Shown here: positions 43,927 to 52,502 of the stretch, piece after piece
Numbering within the stretch: position 1 is the first letter of the stretch
How the letters are laid out: every line of letters begins with the position of its first letter
NCBI GenBank assembly: GCA_965220645.1
Contig: OZ244836.1
Span: forward strand, 3,038,001-3,102,000
Reading direction: 5' to 3'
DNA length: 64,000 bases
Origin: Aldehydirespirator sp965220645
Lineage (GTDB): Bacteria; Actinomycetota; Acidimicrobiia; Acidimicrobiales; Aldehydirespiratoraceae
Translations under genes and position numbers: made by a program
Notes under the pieces: model-generated
What the model was told of the DNA's origin: nothing
The model's input: the letters and a program-made list of their open reading frames with translations, nothing else
Database searches by the model: none

Positions 43927-44565
43927 ATGAGTCACCAGGCTGCGACTGAGAGCGCAGATCGGACCGCTTCGGAGCGTTCGGCCCAGGTGTCCGGCGAGAA
44001 CCTGAGCGCGGTCGTGAACTCGATCGGACCCAAGATCCGCCACCTGCGAAAGCAGTGGAGCCTGTCGCTGCAGCAGCTCGCCGACCGGTCCGACGTGTCG
44101 ACCGCGGCCATTCACAAGGTGGAGTAGGGCACCATGGTGCCGACCATCACGACCCTGCTGAAGCTGGCCGCAGCCCTCGAGCAGCCCGTGGCGTACTTCG
44201 TGGACGAGGAGCTTGAGTCACCGTCCTACGTGGTGTTCACTCCGGCAGCCGAGCGCAGGTCGATCTACACCCCCCATGAAGGCCTCACCTTGGAGGGCAT
44301 CTCGGGCCCCTACGGGCAGTACTTCGTGGCCACCGCGATCGCCGAGGTGGAGCCCGGAGGCGACAGCGGCGAATCCCCGCTGCGCCACGCCGGCGAGGAA
44401 CTGATCCACCTACTGTCGGGACGGCTCGACGTCGACGTCTCCGGTCAGACGTTCCAGCTGCGCAGGGGCGACTCGATCCATTTCCGAACCGACCACGAGC
44501 ATCGCTGGCGCAACCCCGCCAGGAGCCCCGCTCGTGCCGTGTGGACCGCCCTCAGACCCACCTGA
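43927..44565 (+). pseudogene. XRE-family regulator with cupin sensor domain, interrupted by an in-frame amber codon
   Basis: The frame encodes an N-terminal helix-turn-helix (IRHLRKQWSLSLQQLADRSDVSTAAIHKVE). It is cut by TAG at 44125-44127 and resumes in the same frame with GTMVPTITTLLKLAAALEQPVAYF. A cupin domain follows, ending in LIHLLSGRLDVDVSGQTFQLRRGDSIHFRTDHEHRWRNP. Intact homologues have Arg, Asn, Lys or similar at the stop position (IExGxxxPS/T). Only one codon is altered and no frameshift is present, so the damage is recent, or UAG is read through. GGAGGTGG precedes the ATG. An ATG at 44134 could express the cupin half alone, without DNA binding. Confidence 0.82.
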
Positions 44566-44620
44566 GCGACGGCCCGCGGCCGAACTGGGGCCAGCGACAC
44601 GCCAAGCAACAGCCCCTACA

Positions 44621-44677
44621 AATTCAATACCCCGGGCGCATGCCACGAGGGCATTGGCGACACCGGGGAATTGAATT
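44621..44677. repeat. Long inverted repeat (hairpin) in the gap before the AAA ATPase gene
   Basis: The 305-base gap between the XRE-cupin frame and the ATPase gene contains AATTCAATACCCCGG (44621-44635) and CCGGGGAATTGAATT (44663-44677). They form a 15-bp inverted repeat with one mismatch, with a further ATGCC/GGCAT pair inside the loop. It could end the XRE-cupin transcript or mark a boundary of the AT-richer insert that follows. Beyond it lie a Lys-rich 18-codon frame at 44703-44759 and two near-copies of CCAAAGCTNGCAAA; no other gene is evident. Confidence 0.6.
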
Positions 44678-44870
44678 ACAACCAAGTATACGCTCGATCA
44701 TCATGGACTTCAACAAACCCAAAGCTCGCAAAAAATCCAAAGCTAGCAAAGGGAGGTAGACTGGACACCCTGCAAGCAGGGTCAGGGATGCAATGGCACT
44801 ACGAGCAGCGATCCTCTCAGGCGGCGAGCGCCGCATCTTGGAGGCCCCGCGGGCGCGGCGGGTGTAGAGC

Positions 44871-45995
44871 ATGGCCAGCGGCAACCCTTTCAGGCCGTCG
44901 TTCGGGGCCTCGCCACCCGTGCTCGCAGGGCGCGCGGGGGTGCTGGATGCGCTCGGGGAGGCCCTGGACAGCGGTGCGGGTCACCCCGACTTCACGTCGC
45001 TGCTCACTGGAGTGCGCGGCGCGGGCAAGACGGTGACGCTCAACGCTGTGCAGGAGGACGCGCGCGACCGCGGCTGGCTGGTGATCGCGGAGACCGCCAG
45101 CGGGGATCTGTGCAGCAGACTGGTCGCCGCGGTGCTGGAGCTGTCGGGTGGCGACCACGGGCAGACTGGACGGCCGCGCCTGGCGGGAATCAGTGCACTA
45201 GGCGTGGGCATCGAGTTCACCCGAGCCGACCCGGTTGACGCTGGGGCGACCGACGCCCGGTTGCGGTCCGTTCTGACCGACCTTGGCTCCCGCCTCGCAT
45301 CCGAGCGGAGAGGGCTGCTCATCACGCTCGACGAACTACAGGGCGGCAAGCCGTCGGAGTTGCGCGAGTTTGCCACAACGCTTCAGCACGTCACGCGGCG
45401 CGAGGAACTGCCCATCGCGTTCGTGGGCGCGGGCCTTCCCAGCATCGACGACACCGTGCTACAGGATTCAGCCATCACGTTCCTGCAGCGCTGCTCCCGC
45501 CATGAGATCGCCGAGCTGTCCGACGCGGCCACTGTGACGGCCTTCGCTGAGCCGATAGCCGCGCATGGAGGACGCATCAGCGACGACGCGCTGCGTCGCG
45601 CCGTTGAAGCCAGCAATGGATACCCCTTCATGGTGCAGCTCATCGGCTTCCACTCCTGGCGGGCCGCATCCTCGGACCCGCCGCACCTGAAGATCGCCGA
45701 CGTGTCGTCGGGTATAGCCGAGGCCGAGCGCCGGCTCCCCCACCTGGTGCTGGCGCCTATGTGGCGGTCGATGTCGGGAGTGGACCGCCAGTTCGCCCTC
45801 GCCATGGCCCAAGACGACGCCGAGACCTCGACCGCGGACATCTCAAAGCGCCTCGGTCGCAGTTCCAGCTACATAAGCACCTACCGGTCGCGGCTCATCC
45901 GAGCCGGCTTCATCCGCAGCACCGGCCACGGCCGCGTCGACTTCGCCCATCAAGCCACCCGCGCGTGGCTGCGATCCCCCGACCGAACCCCCTGA
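44871..45995 (+). CDS. AAA/ORC1-like ATPase with C-terminal winged helix
   Basis: The 374-residue protein has Walker A GVRGAGKT (47-54), Walker B LLITLDE near 150, and a sensor-like segment IAFVGAGLPS. The C-terminal region DISKRLGRSSSYISTYRSRLIRAGFI is a clear winged helix. This layout occurs in P-loop ATPases of the archaeal/ORC1-like type found on accessory DNA and in some STAND regulators. It is followed 24 bp later by a membrane protease gene in the same direction. Its function is unknown, with an ATP-driven DNA-binding or sensor role suggested by architecture. Confidence 0.75.
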   Translation: MASGNPFRPSFGASPPVLAGRAGVLDALGEALDSGAGHPDFTSLLTGVRGAGKTVTLNAVQEDARDRGWLVIAETASGDLCSRLVAAVLELSGGDHGQTGRPRLAGISALGVGIEFTRADPVDAGATDARLRSVLTDLGSRLASERRGLLITLDELQGGKPSELREFATTLQHVTRREELPIAFVGAGLPSIDDTVLQDSAITFLQRCSRHEIAELSDAATVTAFAEPIAAHGGRISDDALRRAVEASNGYPFMVQLIGFHSWRAASSDPPHLKIADVSSGIAEAERRLPHLVLAPMWRSMSGVDRQFALAMAQDDAETSTADISKRLGRSSSYISTYRSRLIRAGFIRSTGHGRVDFAHQATRAWLRSPDRTP

Positions 45996-46019
45996 CAGTT
46001 CGGCCAATATGATCAACTC

Positions 46020-48611
46020 GTGGAGACCGAGCCAGGCGGCGCGCCGACGAGCGCACCGGGCGGTTGGTCCCTGGATCCTACGCTTGTTCACCCTCCCTCC
46101 GCCGTCGGTGGGAGGAGCGCACCTGCCGGTTGGTACCCGGACCCTGCGGACGTGTCAAGGCAGCGACTATGGGACGGCCATCAGTGGACCGACGAAGTAA
46201 GCACGGTGGTCAGCGCCTCTGCGGATGCGACGGAACCACCCCCTTCTGAGCCGCCGCGTGGCGCTGACTCGGGGCCGCACAGTCCGCCGCTAGCGTCGCT
46301 CGGCAGACGACTAACGGCAAGAGTCATCGACTCCTTATGTCTGCTAGCAGCACTGTACCTGATCGCATCGCTAGCATCGAGATACGCAAGTTACGAACTA
46401 TCTGACGTATTGAATGGCGAATTAAGCTCGCGGTTGATCCTGCTCGTGCCACTGTTCTTATGGGAATTCGTTCCACAGGCGTTCACCGGACGCACCTTAG
46501 GCAAGGCTCTGCTTGGTATTCGTATCACCAGAGGTGACGACTCTCCTAGCAACCGATTCCTGGCTGCCTTCGTTCGTTCTGTCGGAATGCTGCTCTTTCT
46601 TCTGCCACTCATATTTCTCATAAGCTGCATCACGGTATTCAGAAAGAAGCGCCGCACGATTCCGGATATGCTCGCCGGAACGTCAGTTGTGAGGGTCGCT
46701 ACGGCACCGATCTGGCGACTAGTGATAGCCGTGCTCGTGATCATGATTCTGACCTCATCTGTGGGCTACAGCTATCTTGAGGTGTGGCGACCAGCGGCCA
46801 GAATAGGCAATGAGTGGGAGCCCTTGAAATCCTTTTACGATGCCGATCAAGTTCGAGCCGAAGTTGTCGCCAACATCGACATACTGGACTACGACTTTGT
46901 GGTACTCCGCAAGTCTGGAGACACATCCGTATGGGACATTGCCTACTTCACGGGTGATCCAGAAGACGAGGAAGCTCTCACGGATGAGCTTTGGGAAGAC
47001 TTCCTCATGGTCGAGTGCTACCGGTATAGGGATGACACCTCCGGTTCGCCGGGCGTCGCCTTCGATTGGCCCCAACTAACTCCTTCCGGCGGAACCGATG
47101 TGGAACTGTCTTGGCGTGCGAGCACGGGAGCGTCCGGACAAGCTGTGGGGCTGATGAACTATGAGTCAGAAGATGTGAGTGGTGCCTGGATCGCGACAGC
47201 CGGTCTGACGGAGGACGACATTCGGAACAATCTGCGCGAGAGTGGCCGCTCACCTGATGAACTCGACGGAATACCGGTTGTCTTGCATGACTTCTACGAG
47301 GCGTTGCTGGAGGCCGACAGGGTCACGCTCACGGCCGGGGCCACGAGCAACACCTGGGACCTGCCCGAGGACTCAAGCTCGCTCAGGAGTCTGGTCGAAC
47401 GATGCGAGGAGGCAAGCGCCCAAGACTCGTCTCCCGTTGAAGCAACGCCCTCTACGGAAGCAAGCAGCAGCGAGGCGAGCACCGGAGGCTCCTTGCCTGG
47501 CGATGTGGATCGCAGTACGACTTCGGCATGCGAATTCTCGGACCGGTCAGCCGCTGTAAGAGGCGCTGTCTTCCAAATGTTCGCCGGGGGCGGCATCGGC
47601 ACGGCTTTCTATGTCGGCAACGACGAGTGGATAACCGCGGCCCATGTCGTGGAGAACCAGCGCAGCGTCGTCCTGCGAAACGGCGCCACAGAGCTTTCAG
47701 CCACCGTCAAGGGCGGCGATCTGATGGCGGATCTTGCCCTGTTGGAAGCAAACGGCGACGGGATCGCAGCGCTTCGCTTCGGATCTCTGCGAGAAGTTGG
47801 TGCAGGCTTCACTGTTTTCGCGATCGGCTTTCCGCTGTACGAGGCAGCCGAGTCGTCAGTCACGAGCGGTGTGCTCTCCAGGGTTGAGCAGTACGAGGAC
47901 TTGGGCGAGGTCATCGTGACGGACGCGTCGGTGAATCCCGGCAACAGCGGAGGACCGCTCGTGGACGAGTGCGGCGATGTAGTAGGAATGATCATCGCCA
48001 AACATGTGGGAGCTGATGTTGAAGGCATCGGCTACGCAGTCCCCGAGACGACGCTACAAGATCAGATCCCGTCTCTTCGCACAGCTGGACCCGATAGCAT
48101 CGCAAGTGGTCGATCCGACGCCAGCGTCAATCGTGGAGGTTACACTGACGGCTCAACCGAAGAGGGTTGGATCTTCGGCGAAGATGCAAATGTCGATGGC
48201 GGATTTGAGTACTATTCTCTAGAGGCTGAATGGCACTCTAGTTACATATCTGGGTACGGCCTTACACTGTTTCTGGTCTGTAGCACGACAGGATCATTGT
48301 CAAACGACTATATCTCTGTCTCGACGCCATTCCTGATCTTCAACGACTACAACTACGACAGTTCAACGGTCCGCTACAGGTTCGAGGACATGACAGCACC
48401 CTTCACTGAGCAGTCGTGGTGGAGTTCCGAAGATGTCGAATCTTGGCTGTTCGCTCCAGAGGACACTTCATTCGCCGAGCACCTTGGTCGTGCCGGCTCG
48501 GGACGCCTGTACATGGAGTTCATTCCCGGCAGCACCGTGGGAGATGTGGAGAGCGCCGAATTCATCGTCGATGGCGCGTCGGAGGTCTTGCGAGCGCTCG
48601 ACTGCTGGTAG
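46020..48611 (+). CDS. DUF2510-RDD-trypsin-like multidomain membrane protease
   Basis: This is an 863-residue protein from GTG 46020. Residues about 38-58 form a DUF2510 motif (PAGWYPDP...QRLWDGHQWT). Residues about 95-240 form an RDD domain with several membrane segments (LGRRLTARVIDSLCLL, FTGRTLGKALLGIRI). After another membrane segment and a variable extracytoplasmic region comes an S1C trypsin-like domain with ITAAHVV (His), LMADLALLE (Asp) and NPGNSGGPL (Ser). A C-terminal region rich in Tyr and Asp is unassigned. The DNA is visibly AT-richer than its neighbours. It is probably an anchored protease acting outside the cell, paired with the preceding ATPase gene. Confidence 0.8.
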   Translation: METEPGGAPTSAPGGWSLDPTLVHPPSAVGGRSAPAGWYPDPADVSRQRLWDGHQWTDEVSTVVSASADATEPPPSEPPRGADSGPHSPPLASLGRRLTARVIDSLCLLAALYLIASLASRYASYELSDVLNGELSSRLILLVPLFLWEFVPQAFTGRTLGKALLGIRITRGDDSPSNRFLAAFVRSVGMLLFLLPLIFLISCITVFRKKRRTIPDMLAGTSVVRVATAPIWRLVIAVLVIMILTSSVGYSYLEVWRPAARIGNEWEPLKSFYDADQVRAEVVANIDILDYDFVVLRKSGDTSVWDIAYFTGDPEDEEALTDELWEDFLMVECYRYRDDTSGSPGVAFDWPQLTPSGGTDVELSWRASTGASGQAVGLMNYESEDVSGAWIATAGLTEDDIRNNLRESGRSPDELDGIPVVLHDFYEALLEADRVTLTAGATSNTWDLPEDSSSLRSLVERCEEASAQDSSPVEATPSTEASSSEASTGGSLPGDVDRSTTSACEFSDRSAAVRGAVFQMFAGGGIGTAFYVGNDEWITAAHVVENQRSVVLRNGATELSATVKGGDLMADLALLEANGDGIAALRFGSLREVGAGFTVFAIGFPLYEAAESSVTSGVLSRVEQYEDLGEVIVTDASVNPGNSGGPLVDECGDVVGMIIAKHVGADVEGIGYAVPETTLQDQIPSLRTAGPDSIASGRSDASVNRGGYTDGSTEEGWIFGEDANVDGGFEYYSLEAEWHSSYISGYGLTLFLVCSTTGSLSNDYISVSTPFLIFNDYNYDSSTVRYRFEDMTAPFTEQSWWSSEDVESWLFAPEDTSFAEHLGRAGSGRLYMEFIPGSTVGDVESAEFIVDGASEVLRALDCW

Positions 48612-48669
48612 CTCAGCCCTTCGGAGTAAGCGGCGCGCTTCGACCGAGTTCTTGACGGGCCTGTGACGC

Positions 48670-50070
48670 TCAGGGCAGCCGGCGGTCGAGGTCGAGCAGG
48701 GCTTGCTTGAAGCACTCGATGGGTGCCCGGGCGACTCCTGCGCCCACCTGGCCCGATCCGTCGGAGACGTGGACGATCCCGGTGTTCACCGCGGGCGTTG
48801 TCGAGCTCTCGACGACCCGCCGGACGTCGACCCCCAGCGGCGTGCCGGCGTCGTCGAGCACGGGCAGGCGCAGCCGGGTGCTGGTGCCGGCACAGATCCG
48901 GCTCATAGCCGCGGTGACCGCGGCGGCGTCGGCCATCCTGCCGCCGAGGAACCCCGCCACCGCGGGCGAGTTGGCCGCCGCGGCGCCGCCGAGCCCGACC
49001 AGCTCCAGCACGGCGCTGTCCCCGATGTCGGGCGCACTGGTGTCCGGTCCCTGGTCTGGGTGGTACAGGGCATCCTGAACCGGAGGCGACGGGGCGATGT
49101 GCCACGTCTCGGAGCAGCCGGCCAGACGGATGCCGTAGGTGGTGCCGTTGCGGGCCATCGTCGTGACGATGCTGGAGCCGGTCACCTGCCCGGCCCAACC
49201 GGTCAGGGCGCGGGCGCCGGCCATGGCAATGTTGAGGAACATCAAGTGGTTGGTGCTCAGGAAGTCGGCCACCTCCCCGATTCTGTCCGTACCGGCACGG
49301 ACCAGGTGCGGTAGCAGGTCTCGCAGCAGGAGGTTGGTCGTGGCCTGGACCCGCATGTGGACGTCATCTCCCATCGTGATGCCCTGAGCGGCCAGAGAGA
49401 AGACGTCTATGGGCCCGGACCTGTCCAGGGCCCGGGCCAGTGCGGGGCCGAGCGCGTCGCGCAGGAACCTGAGGCGATCGATGGCCGCCTCGGAGTCCAC
49501 CCCGAACCAGGCAACGGCCCCCGCGCCCTGGTTGAGGCTGGAGTAGGCCGTCGTGCCGCCTTGCTCGACCGACACCACATACACCGGAGCGGACGGCCCG
49601 ATGGCACTCGCCATGGGCACCACCGTGGAGTGCTCGTTGGCGGCCTCGAGGCGAACCTCTCCGGCGTCCAGCATTCGGTCGGCAGCTTCGCGGTGCGGGG
49701 CCCAGCCCTCGGCCACAACCGCAGCCCTGACCGAGCGCCGCAGCGGATCGCACATCTCAGCCCAGCCGATGGGCGGGCCGCAGTGCAGGATCGTCGGGGA
49801 CTCGAAACCATCGATAACTGCTCCGGCAGTCTCGACCCCCAGCAGCATCGGCACCCCGCGGTCGAGGCGATCGATCACTTCGGCGTTGGCCGCGTCAATG
49901 CGGTCCGAGGCGGGGCCCAGCAGCCTGGCCAGCGCGGCCACAGCCTCCGCGTCGCCGCCCGCCGGGATACGCCAGTCCACCCCGACCGCGGGCGCGCCCT
50001 GGTCCCGTACGGCCGTCTCGAACCGCTCGAGCCCGATGTTGACAACCGAAACCCGTTCGGGCAGCTCCAC
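48670..50070 (-). CDS. DUF1116 (AllG/YlbE-like) protein
   Basis: The 466-residue protein starts VSVVNIGLERFETAVRDQGAPAVGVDWRIPAGGD and has GVETAGAVIDGFESPTILHCGPPI, GDDVHMRVQATTNLLLRDLLPHL, and GTTYGIRLAGCSETWHIAPSPPV. These are the conserved blocks of DUF1116. In E. coli the DUF1116 protein AllG is a subunit of oxamate carbamoyltransferase in anaerobic allantoin use. Here it is the last gene of the amiS/radical-SAM/GNAT operon, so a role in nitrogen recovery is likely; its partners FdrA and carbamate kinase are not in the window. A DUF2877 (AllH-like) gene lies at the right edge. Confidence 0.82.
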   Translation of the reverse strand: MELPERVSVVNIGLERFETAVRDQGAPAVGVDWRIPAGGDAEAVAALARLLGPASDRIDAANAEVIDRLDRGVPMLLGVETAGAVIDGFESPTILHCGPPIGWAEMCDPLRRSVRAAVVAEGWAPHREAADRMLDAGEVRLEAANEHSTVVPMASAIGPSAPVYVVSVEQGGTTAYSSLNQGAGAVAWFGVDSEAAIDRLRFLRDALGPALARALDRSGPIDVFSLAAQGITMGDDVHMRVQATTNLLLRDLLPHLVRAGTDRIGEVADFLSTNHLMFLNIAMAGARALTGWAGQVTGSSIVTTMARNGTTYGIRLAGCSETWHIAPSPPVQDALYHPDQGPDTSAPDIGDSAVLELVGLGGAAAANSPAVAGFLGGRMADAAAVTAAMSRICAGTSTRLRLPVLDDAGTPLGVDVRRVVESSTTPAVNTGIVHVSDGSGQVGAGVARAPIECFKQALLDLDRRLP

Positions 50071-50079
50071 AACGACCCT

Positions 50080-50634
50080 CTAGGACATTGTGACGAGCAG
50101 AGCGCTAGGCGTGTCGCGGGCGGCGGGCAAGCGCAGGCAGGCGTCGTCAGGAATCTCGCTCTCGGCCAGGCTGCCGGCTTCAGAGAGTTCGAATGTCATG
50201 GGCTGGTGAGGCAGGCCGAAGTAAGGAAGGGGCGGACCGTTGTGCTTCCAGCCGAGCCGCTCGAAGAAGTTGACGTTCTGGAGTTGGACAAAGGCGTCCA
50301 TCACGTCACCGCCCGCTGCGGCCGCCGTCGAGACCGCGAACCGAACCAGCCGCATGCCCACGATTCCGGCTCGGTGACCGGGCAGTACTGCTAGCCGATC
50401 GCCCTTCCATCGGCCGGCCGTGTCGGTGCGGTACAGCCGAACTGTGCCGACGGCCACCGATCCCCGCCCCGCAAGAACGTGGACTGTCTCAGGGTCGCGA
50501 TCCCAGTCGTCGACATCGGTGAACGGAATGACCCGCTGTTCCTCCACGAAGATGCGGTGACGGATGCGCATATGCCAGCTCAGGGCAGGCGAAGTCAAGG
50601 CCCGCCAGCACACGATCCGATCCGATGGGCTCAA
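50080..50634 (-). CDS. MSMEG_0567-type GNAT acetyltransferase
   Basis: The frame encodes a GNAT domain with RHRIFVEEQRVIPFTDVDDWD, VAVGTVRLYRTD, WKGDRLAVLP and DAFVQLQNVNFFERLGWKHNGPP. These match the MSMEG_0567/Sll0786 branch of the Nit1C gene set. The start is uncertain: TTG 50634 gives 184 residues beginning LSPSDRIVCWRA, and an in-frame GTG follows shortly. The frame upstream overlaps the radical SAM gene and lacks similarity. It lies between the radical SAM gene and the DUF1116 gene (9-bp gap). The substrate is unknown. Confidence 0.8.
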   Translation of the reverse strand: MSPSDRIVCWRALTSPALSWHMRIRHRIFVEEQRVIPFTDVDDWDRDPETVHVLAGRGSVAVGTVRLYRTDTAGRWKGDRLAVLPGHRAGIVGMRLVRFAVSTAAAAGGDVMDAFVQLQNVNFFERLGWKHNGPPLPYFGLPHQPMTFELSEAGSLAESEIPDDACLRLPAARDTPSALLVTMS

Positions 50635-50677
50635 CTGCGATCCGCCTGAGGCGTCGGGGTGTTCACGACCACTGCGA

Positions 50678-51796
50678 TCAGCCCGTCGCTCGCACCGGTA
50701 TGAGGCTGCGGTTCCCGTTGGATTGCAGCTCCCTCTCCATCGCACCGACCGGCGAGCAGGCCTGGCAACGGGCACAGCCGGCGGCGACCTTGTCCGCGGT
50801 CAGCCCCCGCTCCACCAGGTAGGGCGCGACCTTCCGGGCGACCCGCTCGACGTAGTCGGAGGTGGGGGGCATCCAATCGCCCATGAGCGAGCCCGGAACC
50901 GGTCGCAGTGGCACGATGAACGGGTACACGCCAATATCGGCCGCCCGACGGCAGCCGTCGACCATCAGATCAGGATCCTCTCCCATGCCCAGGATCACAT
51001 AGGTGGAGACCTGGCCCTCACCGAAGCGCTCCACCGCATACTCCCAAGTCTCGAAGTAGCGCTCGATGCCGGTGCGGTACTTGGGGGGCGCAACCCACTC
51101 GAGCACGGCCGGGTCGAAGGTCTCCACGTGGATCCCCACTGAGTCGATACCCCGGTCAGCCACTTGGTCGATCACGCTCAGGTCGTCGGGCGGCTCGAAC
51201 TGCACCTCGACCGGCAAGCCGGAGGACTCCTTCATGGCCTCCCCGCACTTGGCCACGTACAAAGCGCCCTTATCGCGGCCGTAGGTGGAACCGGTCGTCA
51301 AGGTGATGTCCACCGCGCCATCCAGTTCCTTGGCCGCCACCGCCACCTCGGCCAGCTGCGCGGGCCGCTTGACCAGCACTGTGCTGCCCGAGGCAAGGGA
51401 CACCCCGATCCCGCAGAAGCGGCACTGGTCCTGGTTGCCCCAGTAGGCGCAGGTCTGCAGCACGGTGCTGGCCAGCGAGTCGAGGTGCATGAGGGCTAGC
51501 TGCCAGTACGGGACGCCGTCGGCGGTGGTGAGGCCATAGAAGCGGGGCCGGTCGGCCGGAGCGGCCCCAGCCAGGCGGATCCCGTCGGCGTAGATCCCGA
51601 AGCCCTCGTCCTCGGGCTCCAGAGAGTAGGGGGAGTCGGCCACGAAGGAGGCGTCCACGGGCACGGTGACCGCGGTGCCCTCGATCCAGACCATCCCCGC
51701 GTCCGAGGGGCCAGCGCCACCCGGTCGGCGCTCGAAGGGGGCGTTTATCCGTAGGCCCTTGAACTGGAGATCGATGATGAGCTCTGCCAGCGACAC
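50678..51796 (-). CDS. MSMEG_0568-type radical SAM protein
   Basis: The 372-residue protein has a biotin-synthase-like radical SAM core. The cluster motif region is TCAYWGNQDQCRFCGIG, in which the usual CxxxCxxC is altered to a wider first spacing, as in this family. ITLTTGSTYGRDKG, VEVQFEPPDD and SVGIHVETFDP follow. A C-terminal CARCQAC could bind an auxiliary cluster. This is a marker gene of the Nit1C cluster, which in Pseudomonas is needed for growth on cyanide; the reaction is not settled. It follows amiS by 72 bp in the operon controlled by the palindromic operator at 52419. Confidence 0.85.
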   Translation of the reverse strand: MSLAELIIDLQFKGLRINAPFERRPGGAGPSDAGMVWIEGTAVTVPVDASFVADSPYSLEPEDEGFGIYADGIRLAGAAPADRPRFYGLTTADGVPYWQLALMHLDSLASTVLQTCAYWGNQDQCRFCGIGVSLASGSTVLVKRPAQLAEVAVAAKELDGAVDITLTTGSTYGRDKGALYVAKCGEAMKESSGLPVEVQFEPPDDLSVIDQVADRGIDSVGIHVETFDPAVLEWVAPPKYRTGIERYFETWEYAVERFGEGQVSTYVILGMGEDPDLMVDGCRRAADIGVYPFIVPLRPVPGSLMGDWMPPTSDYVERVARKVAPYLVERGLTADKVAAGCARCQACSPVGAMERELQSNGNRSLIPVRATG

Positions 51797-51868
51797 TACC
51801 CAATTCCTACCACCGGACAGCCGGCTCCGCCGTGTCCGCCGCGGTAGGGATTCGTGATGGCTCCCCTG

Positions 51869-52396
51869 TTAGGGAATGCTGTTCCCCGTGGCGAGGACTA
51901 TGGCCGGGACCCAGAAGGTGTAGATCGCGGTTACGGCCAGGATCCCGCCCAAGGGCTTCGCTTGCATCTTGCCGTAGGTGGTGGCCGTCACTGACAGGAA
52001 GGCGACCAGCCAGACGATCAGGATCGACCTGAGCATCCACTCCCCGGGCAGGGCATCCCACCAGAAGAGAGGAAGGATGGCCGTCGGGACGCCCAGGTTG
52101 CCAACCACGCGCAAGTCCCATCCGTTCATCTCGGCCTTGCCGAGCACCACGAAGAACAGGCCGTAGAACACGATCAGTCCAGCCAGGACGACGGAAGCGT
52201 CATCCAGAGGCCGAGCCCACATGATGTAGACGGCTTGCACCAGGTTGAGCACACCGACGAGGAAGGACGCGTGGCCGATGCCGACAAGCGGATTCGTTCC
52301 ACCCTCCTTCTGGTCGGCGCCCACTCCGAGGAAGTAGAGCGCATTGAGCCACACGACTAAGCCAGTGGCTATGAAGACGACGGTGATAGGAGGCAT
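51869..52396 (-). CDS. amiS: AmiS/UreI-type amide or urea channel
   Basis: The start at ATG 52396 gives 175 residues with six membrane segments: VFIATGLVVWLNALYFLG at the start, FLVGVLNLVQAVYIMW, and the UreI/AmiS landmark FYGLFFVVLGKAEMNGWDLR, then WWDALPGEWMLRSIL. UreI is a urea channel, and AmiS is encoded with amidase or nitrile genes and is thought to admit short amides. A longer frame to 52441 would translate the operator palindrome and was rejected. It heads the operon amiS-radical SAM-GNAT-DUF1116, next to the nitrile hydratase genes, and could move amides or ammonia produced from nitriles. Confidence 0.87.
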   Translation of the reverse strand: MPPITVVFIATGLVVWLNALYFLGVGADQKEGGTNPLVGIGHASFLVGVLNLVQAVYIMWARPLDDASVVLAGLIVFYGLFFVVLGKAEMNGWDLRVVGNLGVPTAILPLFWWDALPGEWMLRSILIVWLVAFLSVTATTYGKMQAKPLGGILAVTAIYTFWVPAIVLATGNSIP

Positions 52397-52418
52397 AACA
52401 AGCCTTTCATCGGTCTCG

Positions 52419-52463
52419 ATCCGACATTTCGGATGAGACATACTTATCTCGCAACCTAAACCC
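52419..52463 (-). promoter_or_regulatory. Shared palindrome/promoter module, amiS copy
   Basis: ATCCGA-CATT-TCGGAT (52419-52434) followed 18 bp later by ACCTAAACCC (52454-52463) reproduces the module upstream of the flavoprotein operon at 43335-43380. The palindrome centre lies about 30 bp upstream of the amiS ATG. Conservation of both blocks and of the spacing across 9 kb indicates co-regulation of the two operons. Confidence 0.7.
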
Positions 52464-52502
52464 TGAGCATGGGCAGGTCAAACCCGCCCGGGGCGCGCTC
52501 GG

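Noticed and set aside
44703..44759. 18-codon Lys-rich reading frame before the AAA ATPase gene
   Set aside because: No ribosome binding site or conservation can be shown; kept only as an observation, not annotated as a gene.
52397..52441. N-terminal extension of AmiS starting at 52441
   Set aside because: These codons are the regulatory palindrome, which recurs as non-coding DNA upstream of another operon; the membrane protein starts naturally at 52396.
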